Source: Acanthaster planci (lineage: Eukaryota > Echinodermata > Asteroidea > Valvatida > Acanthasteridae). Taken from it: a DNA stretch of 64,000 nucleotides. This document shows positions 24,501-52,887 of the stretch, piece by piece; position 1 is the stretch's first letter; every line of letters begins with the position of its first letter. The stretch lies in the NCBI RefSeq assembly GCF_001949145.1, contig NW_019091393.1, positions 1,056,022 through 1,120,021 on the forward strand, read 5' to 3'. A program made the position numbers and the translations under genes. The notes under the pieces were generated by a model. That model was not told the DNA's origin, did no database searches, and saw only the letters and a program-made list of their open reading frames with translations.

Positions 24501-27500
24501 TGGGGCAACATCTATAAGCAGGTCATTCCGTACCCGGATACGCCGGACATTGACGTCACTAACACGATGATTGCCAAGGTAACAGTAGGCCCTAATCATG
24601 CTGAAGACACGACCATTGCTTAGTTATTATGTCTGTTGTCAGTTGAATTATGTGATTTTGTTGCATTAAAAATGCAGTTGTTTGAATAAAAGGACCTAAA
24701 CTAAGGACCTCGACGTCTGATTTTACCCCCCACTGCAGGGATTTACCCCGCTTCGAATGTTCCAACTTGCCGACGATTTCTTCGCGTCTTGCGGCCTGAA
24801 ACGCGTCAACGAACGGTTCTGGAACAACTCAATATTGGAGAAGCCGACGGACGGCCGGCAAATAGTGTGCCATCCGTCCGCTTGGGACTTGGGAAAGTAC
24901 CAGGATTTTAGGTAAATGGCCTTCGAAACTCTCGAGAAAAGCTGCGTCTTTAAAAAGAAACGTCGCTTAAGTCAGTCAAGGGGTATGGGGGATTTCACAT
25001 TAGCTCCGTCTGCGCATATCCGCCGCATCGAAACCGAGGCTCTCTGTGTTGAACTTCGTCGGGCACCCACGGAGTCCATACAGTATATGTAGTATCCGGT
25101 TCGTACGTGTGACGCCACTTCAGTTTAAACCACGCCCACTGCACATGCAGATACACGGCCATCGCAGGTGCGTTAGTTCGCGGTAAATTGCCGTTATTTT
25201 TTCTTTTGTTTTTACGTATCAAGTTATCCTGAAAGACTCTTCAACAAAAATTTGCAGCCTGAAAAGTCTGAATTTAACATACCTTTATGTATTTTGTGTC
25301 TTGACTTCTTACTTTCAATCGTCTGATCGTATTAAGAATTGAAGCTGACACATACAGCCTCGTTTCCAAACGCGGAAGTGCGCAGATCGATGCTAAAAGC
25401 GTCGTATTGGATCCTTCTATTAACCCAAAGTTTTTCTTTCGACAGAATAAAGATGTGCACTGAAGTGAACATGGAGTACTTCAATATCGTGCATCATGAA
25501 ATGGGTCACGTACAATACTACTTACAGTATGCAAACCTTCCTCCGTCATTTCGCGCGGGCGCCAACCGCGCTTTTCACGAAGCGGTCGGGGAGGTCATTA
25601 CGCTGTCCGTAGCCACGCCCACTCACCTATCGCACCCTGATATTGGGCTCCTGAACGCCACCATGGGTGGGGTCGATAACCAAGGTGAGGCAAGAGGCGT
25701 GGTCTGTAGTCTACTAGTCTTTGATACTATGACTGTTTGAGTTGAAATTTGTTAAAAGCCGTAAATACTATGATTCTGGTGGATAGAATTTAGAGAGAAT
25801 TTTTATTTTTGTGGTTTCTGAACAAAACTGTTACTTTAAAACGCAACATATCGTGCCGCAGCGTCGGAAAGCTTGAGGGGAGTACGAGAATAAAAAAGGT
25901 ATTTTCGTGGGTTTGGCTTCCTTTTTTTTAAAGAAACTGACATCAACTTCCTTCTGAAAACTTCGCTCGTCACAATCGGCACCCTACCGTTTAGTCTTGC
26001 TTTAGAGCAGTGGCGATGGGACGTGTTTGCTGGTGACGTGGAGATGGACAAGTGGAACGAGAGATGGTGGCAGCTTAAGTAAGCAACAAAAGCCTGAATG
26101 AGTGAATGACATCTTGCAAAATATGATGAGGGCGCAATTGTGAGATGTCTCATGATTGGCCGCTTCATAAAGCCAGTTGCCACGCCCTGTTGGGGAGCTG
26201 TTCCCTAAATTATGTGGTCGTTTTAAACACTCTGTGTCACTCTTGGCGAACCATGGTTGCAAAAATTTTGAAAGTTAAGACAACCAAAAAGAAAAGACCA
26301 GATCTTTTTAGAAAAAGCGTTTCGATCCATCACAACCAATGATGCTGGGGCACATTTTTTGTTGATCCACGAAAACTTTTATAACGAGACTTCCTCGGAC
26401 AAAGTGTGGATTATTCAGGGATATTGCTTTCTCTCCAAGGCACGATCTTGTAGGAGTGAGAGCACCTGTCAAGCGGACTGAGCAAGACTTCGAAGCCGGA
26501 GCGATGTTTCACATCATCATCGACTACTCGTTTCTGAGGTGAAAATTCCAGTATTAACTCCCAACAAAACTTTATCTCAGTGGGCGTTAAGGCACCTTTC
26601 CATAATTCTGTACTTTTTTGGGTGCGTGGCATGCACGATGCGTTCATGCGTTTCACTTGCACGGACACAACAATCGACCCCATTAACATAACACACGTGT
26701 GCGTTGTGTTCGGCAACGCAACGTACGCGTACGCAACGTTTGGCGTATTTTGTGTTTGACCCGCACATGGATAGGCGTCTTTAGTCTTTTAGCTGTGTTG
26801 AATCGCTTTATTACAACGAATAATCAAAACATACGAACAGAATAATTTTCCTGGTTATCTGCTATAATTTGCACCTCTTAGATACTTCATACGGACCGTC
26901 ATACAATTCCAGTTTCACAAAGGGTTGTGCGATGCTGCCGGACACACGGGGCCGCTCCATCGATGCGACATCTACAAGTCTACCGCGGCTGGAGAAAGAC
27001 TCGCGTAAGGGCGATGAACACTTCTTGGGAACTCGATAAGAGACATGACGTTTGATAATTGTTTGATAACCAACAAAATCGTCGATAGAATATTCCAACC
27101 CCTCGTTCAACATTACAGAGTTCTCACCCGAAGTTCAACTCTTTTTTGTAATAAATTCCACGTTATCTAAGTGATATGTCCTTCGACAAAACTTATGCCT
27201 ATTTTTAGATTTTTATTTATAGTTACACAGTATCATATCCATGACCATACTCGGTAAATGTTCACATATATTGACTTGTTTTGAAGGAATATGCTGAAGT
27301 TAGGTTCTAGCAAACCATGGCCGGACGCGATGGAGGCTATTACGGGCCAGAGGTCAATGTCAGCCGATGCGATCAATGAGTACTTCGCGCCTCTAATGAC
27401 ATGGTTGGAGGAAACCAATAGAAAGAACGGAGAGACGATCGGATGGGGTAGGTTTATAGAGGATCGCCGATTTCTCATCAAAGTTTCAAAAGCTGAAACG

Positions 27501-27782
27501 TTAGAAATATCGTCAGCCTAATGACTTCAGAAACACTGGCCCATTTGTAACAAGGTTAAATTGTAGCATGCGGATTGGTCAATGTCAAAGCCCGGAGTTA
27601 AAAGCTGAACAATTGAAAGTTTATTGATGATACATGTAGGTAAAAAGTAACTAGTCTTATCTGGTCTTTTTTTTAAATCTACAGATTCCGGCGGTACGGT
27701 TCCCGGGATATCGTTGACGGTTCTGCTAGCGTGCATGTTGACAACCACGTACGCCGTCTCAACGAGCCTGTTCACGGCCTAG
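21586..27782 (+). CDS. ACE2-type M2 metallopeptidase, single domain
   Basis: Zinc carboxypeptidase of the angiotensin-converting enzyme family (M2), secreted or on the cell surface. Coding exons: 21586-21798, 22907-23062, 23211-23304, 23683-23826, 24161-24349, 24481-24578, 24739-24911, 25446-25684, 25934-26078, 26440-26538, 26882-27004, 27287-27447, 27685-27782. The total is 1932 nt, 643 aa. There is a signal peptide at about 1-18 and several N-glycosylation sequons. Zinc site: H373-E374-M-G-H377 and E401 (FHEAVGE), 24 residues on as in ACE. Catalytic/transition-state residues H508 and Y518 and chloride-site R517 are kept. Specificity positions match ACE2 and not ACE: R271 in MWGRFW, P344 in CHPSAW, M506, Y513 and F515 in DYSFLR. 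There is no second domain and no collectrin-like domain. The last exon gives a short hydrophobic C-terminal tail with no cytoplasmic part, which suggests a GPI signal or tail anchor. Intron 1 has a GC donor (ACAG|GCAAGT). Exons 9 and 10 were recognised by homology ([21 protein letters not shown]). Confidence 0.93.
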
Positions 27783-28896
27783 TCATTTCCCGTCGCAGGG
27801 GTGGAACCCGAACTGGATGCCAAGTTTTGAGTCATCCCATTGGCAAGCGCGATTTGCGAGTTTAAAAACAGGTGTTAGAAGATGGTGGATGGAAATTGTG
27901 ATTCTTAGTTTTAGGTCAACTTTATGTTTTCAAAATCCGTCTTATTCTGTGGTTTTCAATAATTATGTTTCAAAGTATGATAGTTTGTATTTCTATTACA
28001 ATAAACATGTAATTTGTGCAAACAGTTATTTTTGAAGAGCACATATCAGTCCAAATTGCCATCCGAAAGCTTAGTCCAAATTCAGTGATATATATATTTG
28101 GGTTGGAGGTAACTTACAGTCGTTTATGGGAAGTGGTTCACGTGTTATTGTAAGTCGTAGCCGAAACTTTCGGACGCAACTTTAGCCTTAGAAGTTTTAA
28201 CCATTGCTAGGCCTATATTTTGGTGGCGAGTTCGCTGGACCACTGAGAGACTCTGCTATAGAATGCAGAAACGAGGGTAAACAGCCCTGGGACCAAGTCT
28301 GATTCACTGAACTCTGTACATGTCTTCATTAATGTAGGCAAAAGGGTGTGATGTAAAATCTCAGTTTAAAGCAACAAATTTGACGAATATCCCGCATTGG
28401 TAATACATCAGCTGTTAAACTTCACTTCTTGCGAATGCGATAATTTTTGCTGTCAAAGAGGGCGCTCAAACAGCCCTGAAGCGTTTCAAGTTACCTTGGA
28501 TCATACTGTATAGGGTATTTCTGTATTCCAAATGTAAACCATTAATCTTTAAAGTTGCTCGTACCGTGTTCTAGTACCGTTTAAATAAAACTAGCAGTAA
28601 AGAAATATTTTAAACGAATCAACCTATCTGTCTTTATTTGTGCAGTTCAGTGCTCAAAATAAAGCATTTATTAATCGTTTTGCGGCTAAAGGTGGTTCTA
28701 GACTAGAAAGTGGGTCCGAAGCAAATTAAAAATGCAAATTCGTGTCAAGGGATACAAACAAAATATTTCTTTCGCGAATGTAGGTAATGCAAATGCATAT
28801 GCTTCTAAACAAAACTGAGCAATCCGCTTTTTTCTTGAAATAATTGTGCATGCCTACTTTTCCTCCAAGATCGGGTTAACGATGACCATGGCTTAT
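27783..28896. other. convergent 3' region, ACE2-like / lipocalin
   Basis: Two genes end here on opposite strands. Plus-strand AATAAA hexamers for the peptidase are at 28000-28005, 28584-28589 and 28658-28663. Minus-strand AATAAA hexamers for the lipocalin are at 28633-28638 and 28667-28672. The two 3' ends may therefore overlap by several hundred bases if distal sites are used. No other coding sequence is visible. Confidence 0.45.
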
Positions 28897-30506
28897 TTAG
28901 AAGTCAGGGCAGCGTGTCTGGTTGGTCTGTATGAAGTTTGAGGTATCAACGCCAGCGTCTTGGAACTTTTCCATGACATTGGTAGTGACATCGGCCGTGA
29001 TGCTGCGGCTTGGGCTTAGCAGCCAGTTGAGCTGAAAGTTGAACAGCCAGAAACCGGTACAGGAATGCACCATGGAGAAGGTGCGGTAGTCGGTGTCTAG
29101 AACCCAATAGTTGCCAGCGAACCAGGACTTAGCTGTTGGTATGAGGAAAAGGGGATTTGAGAACTTCTCAGTAGACCTAATCTAGGTTACATAAAAGCGC
29201 CCAGTTACAACCAGATCTGTGCCAGTAACCGGGCGTGATTGCAATGAGGAGTCCTCTCCCGACTTCTTGTTATTGTTTTGTTTTAATGGCGCTTACAGCT
29301 CCTCGGGCTGTTTACGCCAATAGCTGTACGTTTATTCACAACCTTTATCAATCAGCATCACATTACGGAGGTAGGATGAAGGTCCGGTTTTAGAGGCAGG
29401 AGGAAACCGCAGTACCCGGAGAAAACCTGCGAGAGCGAGTATGGACTGGAAACCAAACGCACTTAAAGCCTGGGCCAAGGCGGGATTCGAACCCGGGCCT
29501 CATTGGTGTAAAGCGAGGAAAGAACCGCCACGCTAACTCCTTCCCGTTCCTGCTCCCCCTCTCCAGACTTAAAACTGCGTGGAATTCTTGTCACAAAGTT
29601 GCTTAATGTCAGTTTCTTTAGGCCTATTGCAGATCACACCAACATCATTCGAGTTTCTTCGCAGGTCATGCAAATTAACATGTGAAGAGAATAGATTTGC
29701 TTAGTGGATTATAGGAGAAAAACTCATACCCAAACCTGTCAGACAAAAAGTTGTTTGCACAAAGTGTGTCACTGTATGCGTAAACGTTTTATGTTGCGTA
29801 ATACATGCATTTTTTTCCTGTGCTCGAGTCAGCCAAGTCAACGCAACTCTGTTTTCCTGAGGTACTTACAGAATCTGACTTTGAGTTTGCCCGGCTGAGA
29901 TGGGTCCGGTGCGTAAGCGAAGCCTTCAACGGAGTCTACCTCTGAACCTCGCAGACCGGCGTTTCTTACGCTCAATGTGCCGTTCCTGGTACCGTTAGAG
30001 TAAATCGCGTAGTTACAGCGAGTGCCTTCCTCAAAGGATGTCTTATTGAATCGAAGGATTTCATACCATTTTCCTGTCAAGAATTACAACGAATCATAAG
30101 AAACTCCATCAAAAGTAACGATTAGTGAGTCCCGTTTTTACGGTGGATAGAGTGTGCCTCCACTTGACTGAAAATAAATATTATGACGATTTAAGGACGA
30201 TCAGAAGGTAACACTGGGAAATGGTGGTTCCTAGTTTGAGCGTAGGCCTCTAAATTATGTTGCACAGCCTAATATGAACACGCAGCCACGCTCATAAATG
30301 GCCGTCAGAACTTGCTCACTTCCCCAATCTGATGGCAGGCTCAGGCGTTGATAGTCACGCTTAAATGACTTACCGAAATACCTCGTGGCGTTGAAGTCCT
30401 GTTTTACTTGAACTGCGGGGCAAGGACCCCAGGAGAACACCTGAGCATGACAGCAAGCGACAAGGCCGGCTAGGATTAGCCCGACAGACACGGTAAACCC
30501 CTTCAT
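28897..30506 (-). CDS. apolipoprotein D-like secreted lipocalin
   Basis: Extracellular carrier of small hydrophobic ligands. Coding exons: 30506-30374, 30073-29870, 29132-28897. The total is 573 nt, 190 aa, close to human ApoD (189). Signal peptide at about 1-21 (LILAGLVACCHA). Lipocalin motif 1 is at 45-50 (GKWYEI, the G-x-W signature); motif 2 is TDYRTFSMVHSC in exon 3, as in ApoD; the C-terminal Q-T-x-C-P ending also matches ApoD. Several cysteines are placed for the two ApoD-type disulfides, and N-glycosylation sequons occur in exon 2. I chose ATG 30506 because the upstream in-frame codon at 30554 is GTG. A TATA box lies about 85 bp upstream. Intron 2 (29133-29869) carries a SINE. The family is certain; the ligand is unknown. 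Confidence 0.9.
29280..29545 (-). mobile_element. tRNA-derived SINE with V-domain-like core
   Basis: Lies in lipocalin intron 2. Read on the minus strand: an A-box-like TTAGCGTGGCGG near 29530, then a perfect B box GGGTTCGAATCC near 29485; next a central stretch at 29390-29430 (TTTTCTCCGGGTACTGCGG and TTTCCTCC); then a 3' tail ending AGCTGTAAGCGCCATTAAAA at 29281. The central stretch resembles the conserved V-domain of fish SINEs such as DANA, and the tail resembles a LINE-derived 3' end. The domain match is from memory. Confidence 0.65.
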
Positions 30507-30586
30507 TCTCAGCAAAAGGAAAGGCACGTCGGAGTTGACTTGATCCAAAGACACTGCAAAATGGCACTTGGTGGACTCTTGCCGTT

Positions 30587-30594
30587 CTTATATT
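30587..30594 (-). promoter_or_regulatory. TATA box of the lipocalin gene
   Basis: AATATAAG on the minus strand, about 85 bp upstream of the lipocalin ATG. A start site about 30 bp downstream would give a 5' UTR of about 55 nt. It is the clearest TATA element in the window and suits a tissue-specific secreted product. Confidence 0.5.
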
Positions 30595-30599
30595 GCCCA

Positions 30600-31430
30600 T
30601 TAAATATTCGAAGCCGCTATTTATAGGCTCATTCAACAGTGTGATCCTAAGAAAAGTACCTGCGAGAGCCTTGTACGGGAGAATTCGGCCAAGTAAAACT
30701 GTTACGTCATTTTCCAAATAAGGAATTGTGATGTGTCCAGCTTCGTTTTTTTTCTGTCAATATTTATAATTCTACTGTCAACTGACAGTGGGCGTTGCCG
30801 TATAGGAATGTTTGCCTAATAAGACAGCGCACGGAGCGCGCGAATGGTCAAGGGTCACCTTGGTTTACCGGATCCTTGAATTTCTCTCGTACAAACCTTA
30901 CGACGTGTTTGACAATTGGGACTTGCTCAGCGCATGATCACGTTTTTTTTTGTTCTAAAAACTGGCTTTTTTGGAAGGAGGGTTAGTGATGTCGGTGGAC
31001 ATCGGCGTAAATCCCGGGGTGTGTGTATATAATTATATTCCCTCCACTTTTTTAACGGGGGGGGGATGGGCTATTGAATCATCTCGCCATTTTTCACAGT
31101 GCAAAAAATAAGGCTTATTGTGAAGACAACCAAATGTATTCAGTAGCACTCAATAGGAGAGAATAAAAAACAGAAATATGCCGTACTCAAGTAAGATTCG
31201 GTATCATGAACATCGCTGCCTAGTGTCACCTGGTGTCAATATCGCCCCCCAAACGGCCGGAAATTCATCTTCACGAACCCCCATCCCAAATTTCCCGCAA
31301 ACACATTTACACCACTGTCTACAGACCAATTTAACTGACAAAATTATCACCAAGGAGCAAAGCGATCGCAGTTGACAATAATACTTGAATCTTGCAATCA
31401 TCCAGATGGAATTTTAGTATACACACAGTT
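30600..31430. other. intergenic, lipocalin upstream / SMARCA4 downstream
   Basis: No exon or RNA gene recognised. It contains lipocalin upstream sequence and a short poly-G tract near 31060. It ends at the likely SMARCA4 poly(A) site. Confidence 0.4.
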
Positions 31431-31436
31431 CATATC

Positions 31437-31442
31437 TTTATT
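31437..31442 (-). terminator. candidate poly(A) signal of SMARCA4
   Basis: AATAAA on the minus strand, about 790 bp beyond the SMARCA4 stop codon. It implies a 3' UTR covering about 31420-32230, in which I see no coding sequence. Confidence 0.45.
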
Positions 31443-32230
31443 TCCATCTACCCAATACCGTTAAGGAGATACAAGCAATTTAAAGTGATTTTTTTGGTCA
31501 GACAGGCTACAAAAAATGACAACTAGTGACTTTTTAAAACAAAATACGTGATGTTATCTAACCCCAAAAGAGGTCATCATTATCTGGTCCAGAGATGTTT
31601 GACCAATTTCTTTCCCAGCCAAATAGGCAAACTCAAACAGCCTTAGGGTTTAAGCATTTAATCCAAGTCTTTTTGTGTACATCCACTTTCCCTCAAACCA
31701 CTCCCACAAATCCCGTCCAATTCTAATTGTTTGACTATTCCAATCATATAAAAGGCTTTCATTGTTACAAGGACACTAGGCAACACCACCAGACTGTGTT
31801 TATATATTATGGAAAATACAAAAGTTTGTTGGAAAACCTGAAACAGCATTAGGTACGACATTAATGCAAAACATGGGTAGGTTTCGATGACTTCTCAAAA
31901 CGGTACGCCATGGAAATACATGTCCATGTACATAGGCACAAACACTGTGACTACATCTACTGCTTATGTGTAATTTACAAACACAGAGTACATGTTTTTT
32001 AGTTTTCCCTGGAATGGGGTCAAATACAGAGGAAAGAAACGGACAATAAACACCAACATAAAACAGATAATAAGTGATTGACTCCATTTTCTTTCTAAAC
32101 AATATTCGCTTTTTCTAATATTTGTAAATTTGCTATGTCTATAGACAGGTTAATATTTTTTGGGGCACTAGGTTTTGACGCCAGCTTCTTGCAGGCGTGG
32201 TTGACTTTGACTTGTTTGTGGGCAGAGCTT

Positions 32231-51051
<18,821 letters not shown>

Positions 51052-51900
51052 CTTTCTTCGAGCTTGACCTATAAAATGGAAAAAGAGATCCAGCTTGTAA
51101 CGACAAACATAAACTACAACTGAAATACTAAAAAATGTTCAGAACTCTAAAAACACGACTTGGTTACTGTTGACAATTTCCATCCAAGTTATAAACACAT
51201 ACTACAAAATTCTTCTAATGCCAATAAAACCAATTTAAACTGTTATTAAAACACAGTGCCGAAAAGAAAAATTACGGCTTTTGTACAAATTGCAACTTCA
51301 AAAATGAAAAGCAAAATATAAAGATTTAAGATAATAGTTAATGAACAAAACAATAGGGCCTACAGATGAAGGCCTATCGCCCATGCCCCATCAGCAGATT
51401 ACAGCAAACACTAACGCTGACAGTGAAAACTGTAATCCAGCAAGGTCAGCAGGAGTAGTAGCTATAACATGAGTCCTGTCGTCATAAGTATTTCATCAGA
51501 CATGTCAAGGCCATGGTAAAACGCTTGTGCATTAATCTAAGTGACCACGACACAAATGTGGAGGAAAATTACGAGACACAAGCCCGTCATTCTAACGTTA
51601 CACTGCCAAAAAATGCAAGCCAAGGCAAGGTCAAAATAGCACGTCGGCGCGTGACGTGAGGTTGAACAAAGACTTCATTGCTCATAAGAAGCCTCAATTT
51701 ACCTTTATTATGTTGAATTTTAACGACTGGTTCTGTCTACATGAACAACTACAATGATGTTAATTGGAGTATATGTACATTTTGGACTTCGAGGAGTGAT
51801 CCTTACCTTAAAAATGTCGTTAAAATTCTTACGGTTCCGTCATGACAAAGAAAGACCGTCCATGTTGAATCGACCCAGCGCTTCGGAAATTATCGCCTCA
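51052..51900 (-). promoter_or_regulatory. SMARCA4 5' UTR with non-coding first exon
   Basis: Just upstream of the ATG, the minus strand reads CCATTTTATAG|GTCAAGC, a good acceptor at about 51073. A strong donor TTTAAG|GTAAGG lies at 51807/51806. This implies a non-coding first exon of perhaps 80-150 bp beginning near 51880-51950 and a 5' UTR intron of about 0.73 kb. No TATA box is obvious. Confidence 0.5.
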
Positions 51901-52887
51901 TCTTAATTTCATTGGTACACGTACGCTATCATGCGTAAGTTAGCAAACCCAGTACCATCGTACCAGCGAAATGGTGTTACAAATTTTAATAATCCCAACG
52001 TGAAATTTGGTCCCGAAGGTCCATTCGCAAATAGCGCACAATTCGCAATCAGGTATAGCAGGTATGTTTCGAAATGTTGACGCCCTCATGAGGTGGAAGT
52101 AGACCAGTAAAATCCTGCACCTGCTTGACTGTGACGGTGAGCCTACGGGAGTAGTTGAAGTTCTTTTGTATCAATTTATAAGGGCTCGACTAAAGTTGAA
52201 TCTCACCAGAAAGTAAGGGTTTTGGTGCGCTCTACAAGTGGACAAAATAAGTGGTAAAGTTCTATCTAGACAACAGCAAGGCCCGTCATGCCTGCAGTGT
52301 GCATAAGACTTGTCCATCCATGTCTGAAAAATGTTTTCTAACATGTCTAGTCTAACTAAATGCTTCGGAATTTTCTTTGCTAAATTTCACTTATAAGGAT
52401 ATATTTTAGGATAGGATATTGTTGTGTGTACATTGATGCATCTGCTTATGTATTGTTTTACTTTGCTTATCTCACTGTTGCAATTTTGTAATCATGATTT
52501 GTCATTGCTTGTAAGACTGTGCTATAATTCAGCCCTTGGGCATCTCGGGCTGCTATTGCCAGTTTTTTAATAAACCAATAATAATAATTTATGTTATCAC
52601 TTTCTGATGGCTGATATAACATTTTTAGGGAAAATTAGGGTTGTCCGTATGATGAACTCTTACTACCTGCATTAATTACTTTTGTATGGCAGGCAATCCA
52701 TGGACCATGTGGACTGGCGGATTAAGCAATACAGCCTCTTCAGGCTATCTATAATCTAGCTAGCCTGTAGGATATTTTTTAACTGCTACTGATTCTTATT
52801 TTAGAAACCTGCACAGGAAACTTGATGTTGACTGGATGCAACTCTCAAAAGATTTCATCGGTTTTATACTAGTCCTGCAGTGTTGAG
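51900..52887. promoter_or_regulatory. head-to-head promoter region SMARCA4 / MTG1
   Basis: Between the inferred SMARCA4 first exon and the MTG1 ATG. A consensus-like donor (GACG|GTGAGC) near 52137 on the plus strand and an acceptor CCTGCAG|TG at 52880, eight bases before the MTG1 ATG, suggest that MTG1 also has a non-coding first exon. Both promoters would then lie within about 51,880-52,100. Sequence at 52380-52590 looks like the 3' tail of a retroelement. Confidence 0.4.
52380..52592 (+). mobile_element. possible 3' end of a non-LTR retroelement
   Basis: A T-rich segment ends with CAGCCCTTGGGCATCTCGGG, a short GC hairpin, then TTTTTTAATAAACC and AATAATAATAA. That ending is typical of truncated LINE or SINE tails. 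No reading frame survives. It lies in the presumed first intron of MTG1. Confidence 0.3.

Noticed and set aside
25836-26262. Minus-strand open frames opposite the peptidase
   Set aside because: They overlap exon 9 of the ACE2-like gene (25934-26078), which is clearly coding on the plus strand.
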